Numbered from the stretch's first letter, positions 56,901 to 62,424 are shown. The stretch is DNA of 64,000 nucleotides from Argyresthia goedartella (GCA_949825045.1 OX463832.1:25352552-25416551); one strand, 5' to 3'. Translations and numbers: made by a program. The notes: generated from the sequence alone by a model not told the origin.

Positions 56901-59284
56901 AAGCCAGAGGGTCTCAGCACTCGTCGTACCTTCTCCGACCACTGATTAGTATCGACTGGTCCTCCTGAACAAGCCAGAGGGTCTCAGCACTCGTCGTATT
57001 ACCTTCTCCGACCACTGATTAGTATCGACTGGTCCTCCTGAACAAGCCAGAGGGTCTCAGCACTCGTCGTATTACCTTCTCCGACCACTGATTAGTATCG
57101 ACTGGTCCTCCTGAACAAGCCAGAGGGTCTCAGCACTCGTCGTATTACCTTCTCCGACCACTGATTAGTATCGACTGGTCCTCCTGAACAAGCCAGAGGG
57201 TCTCAGCACTCGTCGTATTACCTTCTCCGACCACTGATTAGTATCGACTGGTCCTCCTGAACAAGCCAGAGGGTCTCAGCACTCGTCGTACCTTCTCCGA
57301 CCACTGATTAGTATCGACTGGTCCTCCTGAACAAGCCAGAGGGTCTCAGCACTCGTCGTATTACCTTCTCCGACCACTGATTAGTATCGACTGGTCCTCC
57401 TGAACAAGCCAGAGGGTCTCAGCACTCGTCGTATTACCTTCTCCGACCACTGATTAGTATCGACTGGTCCTCCTGAACAAGCCAGAGGGTCTCAGCACTC
57501 GTCGTATTACCTTCTCCGACCACTGATTAGTATCGACTGGTCCTCCTGAACAAGCCAGAGGGTCTCAGCACTCGTCGTATTACCTTCTCCGACCACTGAT
57601 TAGTATCGACTGGTCCTCCTGAACAAGCCAGAGGGTCTCAGCACTCGTCGTACCTTCTCCGACCACTGATTAGTATCGACTGGTCCTCCTGAACAAGCCA
57701 GAGGGTCTCAGCACTCGTCGTATTACCTTCTCCGACCACTGATTAGTATCGACTGGTCCTCCTGAACAAGCCAGAGGGTCTCAGCACTCGTCGTATTACC
57801 TTCTCCGACCACTGATTAGTATCGACTGGTCCTCCTGAACAAGCCAGAGGGTCTCAGCACTCGTCGTATTACCTTCTCCGACCACTGATTAGTATCGACT
57901 GGTCCTCCTGAACAAGCCAGAGGGTCTCAGCACTCGTCGTACCTTCTCCGACCACTGATTAGTATCGACTGGTCCTCCTGAACAAGCCAGAGGGTCTCAG
58001 CACTCGTCGTATTACCTTCTCCGACCACTGATTAGTATCGACTGGTCCTCCTGAACAAGCCAGAGGGTCTCAGCACTCGTCGTATTACCTTCTCCGACCA
58101 CTGATTAGTATCGACTGGTCCTCCTGAACAAGCCAGAGGGTCTCAGCACTCGTCGTACCTTCTCCGACCACTGATTAGTATCGACTGGTCCTCCTGAACA
58201 AGCCAGAGGGTCTCAGCACTCGTCGTATTACCTTCTCCGACCACTGATTAGTATCGACTGGTCCTCCTGAACAAGCCAGAGGGTCTCAGCACTCGTCGTA
58301 TTTTTTCGTTTGCTAATAAACACGATTTTTTTGGCACGTACATTAATACCCTGTGCACTATTGACACACATTGATCTAGCCCCAAACTAGGATTCCCTGT
58401 ATCTTGGGTACTAGACAACGACACACATACTTATATAGATAAATATAATACTTAGATAGATAAACAACCATGACTAGGGTACGAACATCCGTTCTCATCA
58501 AACAAATATTTGCCCCCACCGGGACTCGAACCCGGGACCCTTGGCTTCGTAGGCAGGGACACTGTCGACTCGGCCATTCGGGTCTTTAAGGTCGTTCGGG
58601 TCGTACATTGCTTCTGGACCCTTCCTAGGATACCCTGGGTCGAGGGAACCAGGAACAGCGGACTTCACACACGTAAAAACATCAAGAACTTGGGTTTTTC
58701 TTTCTTTATCCCCAGCCGGGGATCGAACCCGGGACCCCTCGCATGGCAGGCATAGCCACGACTGCCGCGCCGTTGAGGTCGTCGAATGGGTGGAATAGGT
58801 GTCAACATTTTGATATTCCCGACATCCGCGCGACGTTTGACAAATAAAATATTTGATTTTATTTGATTTGACGTCCGCGCGTTCAGAACCCGCCCGTGTG
58901 CAATGTATTCTCAATCAAGAATCCAGCTACAGGTCCTAAGCTGTGCAAAGGCGCGCTTTCCTTCAATAGAAGACTTCCAAAAATTCCCAGCTCTTGGATG
59001 TTTAACTGTTTGTGACAAAGCTGTTTCTGGCTCCCGCAACACAGTGTCTCCTAGTGTAGGGCCAGAAGCAACGTACGTGCCTATATGTGAATGTAACGTT
59101 GTTTCTTCCAGTACTTCTTGACCGGCACTCGGTACCGTGATCATCGCAACTACAAGCATAACGGCCTGAAGCCGGTGAAGAATAAGTTGTGCTCTATGTG
59201 CGGACGCGCGTTTTCGGTGAGTCTATATCTATACACACGCGCAAACACGCACCCTCACACACACACACAAACGCACACGCACAC

Positions 59285-59353
<69 letters not shown>

Positions 59354-61274
59354 CACGCACACCTTCACGCACCCTCACACGCACACACTTACACAAACAC
59401 ACACACACGCACACACTTACACACGCACACACTTACACACACACACACACACACATACACACACACACACACGCACACTTACACATACACACACACTTAC
59501 ACACACACACACACACACACTCTCACACTAACACACAACGTGTTTAAAATTTGTAATACAGTGTAAACTCCATGTAACATCTGATTTCTTATCTTATCGT
59601 TTATTCGTTAACGAAATACGTTGTGTTCGAAATAAGTTTAAATCACTGTCATATTATTGTAACCAAATACAAATTATAAAAAATTAAATAGTTATGATTG
59701 TTGAATATCATTCCAAATAATAATCCTTACAAGTAAATTCATAAATTCAAATGTCAATAAAAATACAACAAAATCAAATTAGCTATGTCATCAAATTCAT
59801 CTAGAGAGTAGCAGCACTTTTCTAACAAAATTTGTTTTAATCTCACTTTAAATACGTCAATAGACTGAATTGTTTTTAACTCAGTAGGTAACTTGTTAAA
59901 AAATGTAATTGCTTCATAATGAGCACAATGTGAAACTATTTCTAACTCAGGAGCTACATCACAAGTTAGGTCTTTCCTTCTAGTTTCTACTCTCGATTTA
60001 ACAACAAACTCCCTAAAACGTCGACATCACATGGCTTTGGTTGGTTTAGCTTGTTTCCCATACAATGATACACAATGAGAGTGGGTGTAATGCTATAAAG
60101 AGTATAGCATTACACCCACTCTCAATAACGACAGAAATTTAATAATTAAATAGTAGTTTATGTGACTGCTACATAATGGAGGGCATTAATACTCGAGAGT
60201 TTTAATGCCTAATATGTACAGTTACATACACTAGTTTATCTACAGATATATCATAAGCTCTCTTTAACGTGTTCAGGAACCGCAGGTTCGACCGGCATGG
60301 TGACATTGATCATTCCTTTGCACTTGTTTAGCTTCTTCAGTAGTACCAACTTCACAAACAAAGTAGGGGCAGCACGCAGGCGGGCGTCGGCGTTCGAAAT
60401 TTGGATGTCATAATATGTAGAAAATTACACATTATGGTCATGATGTGTAATTTTTCAGATGGGAAATGAGTTTTTAACAAGTAGTTTAACATTAAGCTGA
60501 TGGTAACGTGCGGTTTTTGTACGCAGTAAAGAAGGTTTATGATACGTGTGTAGATAATGTACTTTTTAAGTTAGCAAAATTAGTGAAAACTGCGCAGCTG
60601 TGTACGTTCTTTTGTCGCTTTATTATCCTAGCCCGTAATAATCTCGACTGTTGACATTTTTTTTTTTACGTATGTACTACAAACTTTCTAAGAAATCCGT
60701 TCTTTTATTTACAAATTGGGATTGCTTGCACGTGTTGACTTGTTGTCAGTAGGAGTCATGGATTATAATCCACGTTATCATACACGTTATCATTTCTTAG
60801 TTGCTCACAAACTTTCAAACTGTAAATCTAACACTAGTCTCAAATAAACTTTTTCTTTTTCTAATACAGATTTTTCTTCTCTCCATATAACGACAACTTT
60901 CTATGACGTCAAAATATGCACAGTCCCTTGAGGGTCATTATATAGAGTTTACAATGTTATCGTATGCCAAGCTTCAAGGTTCGTTAGAAAATTTCACGCC
61001 TTCACATTTTTTTGCAGGTTTGAATGCATACTTTCTCATTTAATGTTTTGTATTGTCATTCCCATCAGAGGCAAAGTTGCGCACACGTTTAGCCAGTGTC
61101 TTATGTTTTGTCCGAATCGGTTCAGCTCTGTTTCCCCTCCCACAGACGAACCGCATGGTTGAGAAGCACATGCGCACGCACACCGGGGAGCGACCGTTCA
61201 AGTGCACACACTGCGACGCGAAGTTCACGCAGAGAGAGTCGTTGACCAGCCACGTCCGGCATATACACTTGAAG
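32782..61274 (+). CDS. ZAD-C2H2 zinc-finger protein gene (multi-exon, spliced)
   Basis: Long form: join of 32782-32916, 33471-33596, 35892-36473, 37404-37603, 39641-39748, 40873-40954, 47289-47410, 49857-49986, 59112-59216, 61146-61274. Phases agree at every junction and all borders are GT/AG. It encodes at least 573 residues and continues beyond 61274. The N-terminal ZAD has Cys pairs at residues 16/19 and 55/58; in insects ZADs mediate dimerisation. An acidic/basic linker (about residues 88-255) and 11 C2H2 fingers follow, pointing to a nuclear DNA-binding regulator. Five fingers are completed across introns. A short form uses 42627-42732 and 42988-43083 after exon 5. The ATG at 32782 has AACC before it; a second in-frame ATG is seven codons in. 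Target genes and orthologue name are unknown. The reading frame is intact despite transposon-filled introns. Confidence 0.85.
32936..33002. mobile_element. Mini foldback element just after the exon 1 donor
   Basis: GTGTAGATAAGGGGGCG and CGCCCCCTTATCGACAC are inverted with one mismatch. A lone matching terminus, GTGTCGATAAGGGGGCGGAA, is at 42088. It starts 20 bp into intron 1. Confidence 0.7.
33140..33240 (+). repeat. LINE-A-type 3' UTR fragment
   Basis: Contains CTGGGAGTTTTTTCACCC...CTCCCGCAGTGGTCCAATG and AAGAGGCAAAAA, alike to 48600-48680. It is a 3' end of a jockey-type LINE in intron 1 with no coding left. Confidence 0.65.
33471..33596 (+). CDS. Exon 2: ZAD second half
   Basis: Acceptor TATTTTCTAG. 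42 codons include [20 protein letters not shown], the second Cys pair and following helix of the ZAD. Donor GTAAAT at 33597, phase 0. Joining to exon 1 gives a single continuous ZAD. Confidence 0.85.
33597..34188. other. Intron 2 sequence
   Basis: AT-rich intronic DNA with TTATGT repeats near 34033-34070. No gene was recognised. Confidence 0.5.
34074..34508. repeat. Direct repeats flanking a SINE
   Basis: About 65 bp at 34074-34136 recur imperfectly at 34438-34508 (AATCTCATACATTTTTGTCT, then CAAGTGT and AGAGTTTATT-like text). The SINE-A copy lies between. Confidence 0.7.
34189..34432 (+). repeat. SINE-A copy in intron 2
   Basis: GACCCGAATGGCC head, GGTTCGAGTCC B box, usual body and a short TATTATT end. 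Confidence 0.9.
34938..35092 (+). repeat. Repeat E copy
   Basis: Inverted partner of 2634-2818 with CCACATATTGAGCGGGCATC in common. Confidence 0.7.
35319..35766 (+). pseudogene. LINE-B C-terminal end and 3' UTR
   Basis: 35319-35450 encodes [20 protein letters not shown] followed by [20 protein letters not shown] to a stop. This is the C-terminus of LINE-B (compare [20 protein letters not shown] at about 53380). The UTR follows with TTTGCTGGAAGAAATCTC, the TCTCTTTTTAGAGA hairpin and CAATAAAGAATTATGAAATA. A 5'-truncated insertion in intron 2, same orientation as the host gene. Confidence 0.85.
35892..36473 (+). CDS. Exon 3: linker and first finger
   Basis: Acceptor ACCTTTCAG. 194 codons start [15 protein letters not shown], run through charged sequence with two KEE(I/F)SD motifs and basic stretches ([13 protein letters not shown], possible nuclear localisation signal), and end with the first finger [20 protein letters not shown] plus EMFH. 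Donor GTATAT at 36474 is weak; read-through would give only two more codons before TAG. Phase 0. Confidence 0.85.
36655..36805 (+). repeat. Repeat G partial copy
   Basis: AATATTATAAATGATAACGT, AAAAACCGCTGAACAGATTT and GGTAAATGATAATTCG match the repeat G body at 20335-20600. Confidence 0.65.
37084..37198 (+). repeat. LINE-B 3' UTR
   Basis: TTTGCTGGAAGAAATCTC, the AATCTCTCTTTAGAGAT hairpin, TAAGCTCGCCTTTGCC and CAATAAAGAATATGAATATG. Preceded by an AT-rich tract without coding content. Confidence 0.8.
37404..37603 (+). CDS. Exon 4: fingers 2, 3 and start of 4
   Basis: Acceptor CACCCCCTAG. Encodes finger 2 ([20 protein letters not shown], final H), finger 3 ([20 protein letters not shown], final H) and the first half of finger 4 ([10 protein letters not shown]). 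Donor GTGAGT at 37604 with two bases (CA) left over. Confidence 0.85.
37741..37890 (+). repeat. SINE-B copy
   Basis: Degenerate head (GATGTGGCGTTGCGGTCGAG), then GTGTGTGACGTCACTGCTTC and CCTAGTGTGGGGTCAGAAGC, as in 58604-58779 inverted. Confidence 0.6.
37891..38080. mobile_element. MITE-J, long-armed copy
   Basis: TTAGCCGACCATATTTTGG with GAATGATAGTACCCAT at the left is complementary to ATGGGTACTATCATTCC plus AAAATATGGTCAGCTAA at the right. The interior matches the second copy 500 bp downstream (AACAACTTT...CCAAGAAACAT, TATGGGAGACCCAA). Confidence 0.8.
38490..38650. mobile_element. MITE-J, second copy
   Basis: ATTATGAACAACTTTC with CCAAGAAACATGGTCGCAAA is complementary to TTTGCGACCATATATTTCTT plus GGAAAGTTGTTCATAAT. 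It shares its centre with 37891-38080. Confidence 0.8.
38690..38795 (-). repeat. SINE-B body fragment
   Basis: ACATTGCTTCTGCTTCTGGC, CACACTAGGATACCCTGTGT and GACGTCACACACATA are the inverted SINE-B body; no tRNA-like head remains. Confidence 0.65.
39050..39350. mobile_element. MITE-C, partial and rearranged
   Basis: TATGTGACTGTTACATAATG, TTATCTACACACATATTATA and TGTTCAGGAATCGCATGTTA match the left part of MITE-C. The right end is missing. Confidence 0.6.
39641..39748 (+). CDS. Exon 5: end of finger 4, most of finger 5
   Basis: Acceptor ACTTTTGCAG. It completes codon CA|C and finger 4 ([14 protein letters not shown]) and starts finger 5 ([20 protein letters not shown]). It ends with two bases (CG) before donor GTTAGT at 39749. 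Those two bases can join C (exon 6, giving RKH) or A (42627, giving RMDH), so both acceptors keep the frame and finish finger 5. Confidence 0.85.
39914..40279 (+). pseudogene. LINE-A 3' end insertion
   Basis: 39914-40054 encodes [20 protein letters not shown] through [18 protein letters not shown] and a stop. 40055-40279 is the 3' UTR, nearly identical to 5354-5605. This copy keeps the original C-terminus that the 5' copy lost. Strong 5' truncation; host-gene intron 5, same orientation. Confidence 0.85.
40873..40954 (+). CDS. Exon 6: completes finger 5, starts finger 6 (long form)
   Basis: Acceptor TGTGTTTACAG. Encodes (R)[20 protein letters not shown] with VIHNQMK to donor GTAAGT at 40955, phase 0. 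Finger 6 needs its last His from exon 47289-47410 (CAC). Confidence 0.85.
41079..41250 (+). repeat. SINE-B copy
   Basis: Head GACCTCTGTGGCCTTGTCCG with GACCCGGGTTTGAAAGCC (eroded B box), then TTTCTGGTTCCCACGGCACA and GTGTGGGGCCAGAAGCAACG. Confidence 0.7.
41251..42449. other. Intronic sequence, no gene
   Basis: Contains GTCAGCATAAGCAGCG twice (41313-41328 and 41353-41368), a MITE terminus GTGTCGATAAGGGGGC at 42088, and AAATA-type simple repeat at about 42410-42448. No coding exon was recognised. Confidence 0.5.
42450..42577 (+). repeat. Left arm of inverted repeat around the alternative exons
   Basis: Contains ATATTGTGTTAACT, TCAGATATGTACTTTTGACA directly followed by ATTTAGTGTAA, and TTACACAAATTTGTAAAA. 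The same blocks occur inverted at 44347-44450. Confidence 0.8.
42627..42732 (+). CDS. Alternative exon 7: completes finger 5 (short form)
   Basis: Acceptor CTTTTTTCAG. With CG from exon 5 it reads (R)[19 protein letters not shown], then [16 protein letters not shown] to donor GTAAAT at 42733, phase 0. The first His after HM is DH, giving H-x4-H spacing for finger 5. From exon 6 (phase 0) this exon would stop after three codons, so it fits exon 5 only. No finger follows. Confidence 0.7.
42988..43083 (+). CDS. Alternative terminal exon 8 (short form)
   Basis: Acceptor GTTATAG. Encodes [20 protein letters not shown] then [11 protein letters not shown] and TGA. Ser/Gly-rich, probably disordered. 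The GC-rich codon use matches the other exons of the gene and not the surrounding AT-rich DNA. The short product would have about 450 residues and five fingers. No convincing poly(A) signal is visible close by; the first AATAAA-like signal downstream lies in the LINE-B UTR at about 44110. Confidence 0.7.
   Translation: MVKQPASLGRSGSEGDSSPQPSTSRRCRHAY
43537..43787 (+). repeat. Tandem duplication, about 120 bp
   Basis: ATGTTTCTATCTTTTTGTGT through TTGTTTACTTTAACAGTTGC occurs twice in a row, starting at 43537 and 43657, with a small insertion in the second unit. Confidence 0.85.
44027..44254 (+). repeat. LINE-B 3' UTR duplicated in tandem
   Basis: Two 114-bp units (44027-44140, 44141-44254), each with TTTGCTGGAAGAAATATC, the ATCTTTTTAGAGAT hairpin, AAGCTCGCC and CAATAAAGAAT(A/G)TGAATATA. 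They differ by few bases. Confidence 0.9.
44347..44450 (-). repeat. Right arm of inverted repeat around the alternative exons
   Basis: TTTTACAAATTTGTGTAA, TTACACTAAATTGTCAAAAG and ACATATCTGA are the inverted blocks of 42450-42577. The arms enclose alternative exons 7 and 8. Confidence 0.8.
44451..45581. other. Intronic sequence, no gene
   Basis: AT-rich. Minus-strand frames of 60-76 codons at 44532-44824 and 45150-45581 show no domain. Confidence 0.45.
45582..45727. repeat. Two large adjacent hairpins
   Basis: Hairpin 1 has arms 45582-45613 and 45620-45651, 32 bp and perfect, around six bases. Hairpin 2 has arms 45651-45684 and 45694-45727, with two mismatches, around nine bases. They share one base. 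A dispersed-repeat tail with AAGAACCTCCTTCTTTTTGA follows at about 45788. Confidence 0.9.
46340..46760 (-). pseudogene. LINE 3' end (jockey type) with TTTGA tail
   Basis: On the minus strand 46583-46735 encodes [20 protein letters not shown] and [20 protein letters not shown] to a stop. This is the C-terminal 'FK-KL--WL---YS--EYL' block of jockey-type LINEs. The 3' UTR leads to TTTGA repeats at 46340-46362. Only the 3' end was inserted. Confidence 0.7.
46842..47092 (-). repeat. SINE-A copy (inverted)
   Basis: The complement shows the GACCCG-like head (here GACGCGAATGGCCGAGTCGG), B box GGTTCGAGTCC, full body and an ATT-repeat tail. Confidence 0.9.
47118..47185 (+). repeat. tRNA-like remnant
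   Basis: GGATCCCCTATCTGCAGGGT and TGCTAGGTTCGAAACCTAGT resemble the anticodon and T arms of a tRNA-like head with B box GGTTCGAAACC. No complete cloverleaf could be drawn, so it is a SINE head or pseudo-tRNA, not a tRNA gene. Confidence 0.3.
47289..47410 (+). CDS. Exon 9: last His of finger 6 and finger 7 (long form)
   Basis: Acceptor GTCTTACAG. Starts CAC, completing H-NQMK-H of finger 6. Encodes finger 7 ([25 protein letters not shown]) and VSGAR. Donor GTAAAG at 47411 with two bases (AG) left. Confidence 0.85.
47601..47638. repeat. Perfect 17-4-17 hairpin
   Basis: AATAATGTCAAATCATA and TATGATTTGACATTATT around GATA. Confidence 0.95.
47639..48594. other. Intronic sequence, no gene
   Basis: AT-rich. 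Near 48236-48460, CACATCAAAAATACTG and AGTATTTTTGATGTG form a widely spaced inverted pair around a block with GGGGCTTCGCTTCGCTCACC. No coding content. Confidence 0.45.
48595..48725 (+). repeat. LINE-A-type 3' UTR fragment
   Basis: CTGTGGGAGTTTCTTCACCC and CTTCTCCCACAGTGGTCCAA form a stem; AATAAAGAAATTTAGACTT follows. Compare 33140-33240 and, inverted, 6165-6215. Confidence 0.7.
49393..49504. repeat. Perfect palindrome, 53-bp arms
   Basis: 49393-49445 and 49452-49504 are exact complements around ACGGGA. Each arm contains the repeat D-like text GGTTCCGTACTCGGAGTGTG and CCAAACGGGA. The right arm overlaps the start of a SINE-A head by two bases. Confidence 0.97.
49503..49602 (+). repeat. SINE-A head, truncated
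   Basis: GACCCGAATGGCCGAGTCGG to GTTTGATGAGAGCGGTTGTT. The body is missing and an inverted copy follows. Confidence 0.9.
49611..49817 (-). repeat. SINE-A copy (inverted), tailless
   Basis: The complement carries head, boxes and body up to GTTTGGGGTT; the ATT tail is absent. It ends 39 bp before exon 10, so its head lies next to that acceptor. Confidence 0.9.
49857..49986 (+). CDS. Exon 10: finger 8, start of finger 9
   Basis: Acceptor CTTGGTTGCAG. AG|G then [30 protein letters not shown] (finger 8) and YHCDLCDR (start of finger 9). Donor GTGAGC at 49987, phase 0. Confidence 0.85.
50055..51015 (+). repeat. Satellite array, left block (70/73-bp units)
   Basis: About 13-14 head-to-tail units starting TACCTTCTCCGACCACTGAT and ending GTCTCAGCACTCGTCG. 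The basic period is 70 bp; a variant with an extra TAT before the junction is 73 bp. Units are almost identical. The array starts 68 bp after the exon 10 donor and breaks within a unit at the LINE-B insertion. Non-coding, because the 70-bp period shifts the frame each unit. Confidence 0.97.
51018..53474 (+). CDS. LINE-B ORF2 fragment: endonuclease end plus reverse transcriptase
   Basis: Open from the truncation point to a TAG at 53472-53474, 818 residues. The first Met is at 51057 but translation of the intact element would start upstream. It opens with the last part of an APE-type endonuclease ([21 protein letters not shown] and [17 protein letters not shown] text). RT motifs follow: [72 protein letters not shown] and the catalytic YADD at 52623-52634. 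The thumb and C-terminal part contain [20 protein letters not shown] and [14 protein letters not shown]. No RNase H domain is seen. It resembles CR1/jockey-group elements. No stop or frameshift in 2.4 kb suggests a young insertion, but the missing 5' part makes it inactive. Confidence 0.9.
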   Translation, partial: VDYFDTFESILNDLTPLYDDTLILGDFNTCLLKNDSRSAKLRSIVDSYNLHILPLAATHSQPHCSPSLLDIIIISNLDKVATHGQLNSPFSFHDLIYVSYKIRSPKCRTKFIETRSFKAINLDSLKSDVSLVDWSPVILSESVDDKIHSFNTIVLGLYDKHAPIKKVRVKHLPAPWLNDDIKRLMTKRDRAKCRYKKDPTDDNFLTYKSLRNRCNRLCRDAKRRHIFECIERYTPAQVWKFIRTLGIGKSQAQDTHSGNVDLNALNQFLSAPPVVMDSTVKQATLRSLRYRSLPNTTPFNMRYVGVDTVKRALLAISSKAVGHDNICLKMIFTILDDLLPPITHILNFSLSNCSFPTAWKHALVIPLPKSSNPTCFKEYRPISILPILSKVLESIVHTQLSQYLSSNNLLNPFQSGFRPGRSTVTALLKVTDDIQVAMDQKQLSVLTLLDFSSAFNCVDFDILVELLKSLNLSSHSISWFDSYLRDRKQRIKSETTCTDWCDLTSGVPQGGILSPLLFSIFINSISDALSSSYHLYADDLQIYRHFSPDNVNSAVEALNADLEGIRGWASSFGLLVNPNKSQAMIIGTRHSLCLLKQQSVPPVSYNGTVIMYSDTAKNLGVVFDNQLTWSTHISEVSRQVYATFHSLRRLQNFLPRQTKIILAQSLLLPLIDYADVCWVSANEEQLNKLERLQNLGIRFIFGLRKYDHVSQHRRELNWLPIRLRRDSHILCLLYNILWNPRYPNFLRDRFEFLSSCRPRRTHMATMLKAPQRSTATYEHGFRIRAIRLWNELPCTIRDSPSLNIFKNRLKKHYLSLSI
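53475..53782 (+). repeat. LINE-B 3' UTR, reference copy
   Basis: Holds the block shared by the other LINE-B 3' ends in the window: GTTTGCTGGAAGAAATCTC, a TTTT-loop hairpin with ATCTCT/AGAGAT arms, AAGCTCGCCTTTGTACATG, then CAATAAAG and a short repeat tail. Confidence 0.9.
53783..58302 (+). repeat. Satellite array, right block (70/73-bp units)
   Basis: About 64 more units of the same satellite. 73-bp units carrying the extra TAT become frequent towards the right end (about 57000-58300). Private variants include CCTCCCGAACAAG at 55201 and again at 56190, CCATTGGGTCTC near 55708, and a GAACTAGCC near 55913. Ends at TCGTCGTATT before unique sequence. Confidence 0.97.
58360..58583 (-). repeat. 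SINE-A copy (inverted)
   Basis: Complement with head GACCCGAATGGCCGAGTCG, B box GGTTCGAGTCC and body; no ATT tail. It begins shortly after the satellite's right edge. Confidence 0.88.
58604..58779 (-). repeat. SINE-B, compact full copy (inverted)
   Basis: The complement starts GACGACCTCAACGGCGCGGC, has B box GGTTCGATCCC, TTTTTACGTGTGTGAAGTCC and CCAGAAGCAATGTACGA. It serves as the reference for SINE-B in this window. Confidence 0.8.
58957..59095 (+). repeat. SINE-B body fragment before exon 11
   Basis: CCCAGCTCTTGGATG, TTTCTGGCTCCCGCAACACA and CTAGTGTAGGGCCAGAAGCA match the SINE-B body; the head is lost. It ends 16 bp before the exon 11 start. Confidence 0.65.
59112..59216 (+). CDS. Exon 11: end of finger 9, start of finger 10
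   Basis: Acceptor TTTCTTCCAG. Encodes [16 protein letters not shown] (finishing finger 9 begun by CDLCDR), NGLKPVKNK and [11 protein letters not shown] (start of finger 10). Donor GTGAGT at 59217, phase 0. Confidence 0.85.
59229..59535 (+). repeat. CA-rich microsatellite
   Basis: About 300 bp of CA repeats interrupted by CT, CG and TA steps, directly after the exon 11 donor. It causes His/Thr-rich chance frames. Confidence 0.95.
59690..60030 (-). pseudogene. LINE C-terminal remnant (jockey type)
   Basis: The minus strand encodes [40 protein letters not shown] and [20 protein letters not shown]. This has the pattern of YYNKVP...LDKFK...KKGYY in LINE-A, but from a more distant family. A 3' end only. 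Confidence 0.65.
60076..60124. repeat. Perfect 22-5-22 hairpin
   Basis: TGAGAGTGGGTGTAATGCTA + TA and its exact complement around AAGAG. Confidence 0.95.
60150..60556. mobile_element. MITE-C copy
   Basis: Left block TATGTGACTGCTACATAATG, inner ends TTATCTACAGATATATCATA and TTTATGATACGTGTGTAGAT, and an internal hairpin around 60418-60460. Collinear with 14893-15315. Confidence 0.8.
60557..61145. other. Intronic sequence, no gene
   Basis: AT-rich intron 11 sequence. CACGTTATCATACACGTTATCA is a small direct repeat at about 60761-60791. Nothing coding. Confidence 0.45.
61146..61274 (+). CDS. Exon 12: end of finger 10 and finger 11
   Basis: Acceptor CCCTCCCACAG. Encodes [12 protein letters not shown] (finishing finger 10), the classical linker TGERPFK, and finger 11 [20 protein letters not shown] ending HIHLK. 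Donor GTGAGT at 61275, phase 0, so the gene continues. Confidence 0.87.
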
Positions 61275-61439
61275 GTGAGTTGCAGTTTGGTTTCTAAACC
61301 AAAAAGACTGGAATTTTGATGTAATCCAGGTTAACGAAATTTCTTATCATTTTTATGTTTGTTACGTGATTATTCCGTCAATTATTAATCGATTTGATGG
61401 TTTAAGGTTTGATTGGTAGGAAAAATAGTATATTATGCA

Positions 61440-62120
61440 ACTAGTGAATAAAGGTAGGATTTAAAGCGATGAATCACGAGCAAGTGAAGGATTTTAAAGA
61501 CTGAATCACGACCGTAGGGAGTTGATTGATCCACGAGCGTGGCGAGTGATTCAAGTTTTATAATCCTGAGCGACGCGAGTGATTCATGGCCCTCGATATA
61601 AATCCGTTTTATTCAAGAGTTGCATGCGATACTTTATATCATGACTACGAGAAAAATAAATATTTAAGCGAAAATAGAGATTTAATGAAGAAAAAAGGAA
61701 GGTTAAATTAATTAAAATGCACATTAAAATTGTAACAATTACTAAAATTAAGAGTAATTTTCATTTTATTGCTTGTCGATAGCCAGAAGCTTGATTTTCA
61801 TTTTTCCATTTGCAAAACTCATCATAGGATTTGATGTAAACCAGCCGCGATTTGTTGGGTAGCAAGTTTTCTACTATATCGGCCGCACTCTCTTTCATAA
61901 ACTCAGGTGTTAACCCATCTTCTTCATCACTTGAATGCATTTTCAATCGATTTAATAAGTAACACTAAACTTTGTGTTCCTACAACTCTCAAGGGAGCAA
62001 AATGATTTATTTACGGCGAGGGCGGTACATTGAATCCAGAGTGAAGCGAAGAATTCAAGCGTTAACGCCCATGAAAAAATAATTTTGCTCCGGAGTGACA
62101 CTTGCAACTTTTCACACCGA
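61440..62120 (-). mobile_element. Crypton-like remnant region
   Basis: A non-coding shell (AATCACGAGCAAGTGAAGGA, GAGTTGCATGCGATACTTTA on the left; GGAGTGACACTTGCAACTTT on the right) surrounds a short minus-strand frame. I infer a deletion derivative of a tyrosine-recombinase element; borders are approximate. Confidence 0.4.
61761..61946 (-). pseudogene. N-terminal piece of a tyrosine-recombinase-like protein
   Basis: 61 residues starting MKMHSSDEEDGLTPEFMKES and continuing with LLPNKSRLVYIKSYDEFCKW. The 'NLLP-KSR--Y---Y--F--W' pattern resembles the N-terminal SAM-like domain of Crypton-type tyrosine recombinases. The catalytic R-H-R-Y part is absent. The frame then runs into AT-rich DNA and stops. 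It could also be a short host exon, but no donor site is apparent. Confidence 0.45.
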
Positions 62121-62424
62121 CTATGAGAATAATTTAAATAAAATGCTCTAAAAATAATGAAATAACAATACTTTGAATTATGCTGTCACCTCTTTTACAG
62201 TAATCGAACAATGAAAAGAAAACTTTTTTTTTGTAATTTCGGATTGGGAAGGATTAGGAAAAAGTCACCACAGATAAAATATTCCTGTGCTTCTTTTACC
62301 AATGTGTAAAAATAATCGAATCGAATATTACAATGGTATCGGATATCAATATTCATTATATCACAATAACAGTCATCGATAGTTTTGATTTCAGTAAAAC
62401 ATATAATTTATTGTGTCATTTTTT

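Noticed and set aside
50055..58302. Regular repeats resembling a CRISPR array
   Set aside because: Units are contiguous with no unique spacers, the DNA is eukaryotic, and a LINE with target duplication is inserted. It is a satellite.
59118..59566. Long His/Thr-rich open frames
   Set aside because: They are translations of the CA microsatellite. The real coding part is exon 11, which ends at 59216.
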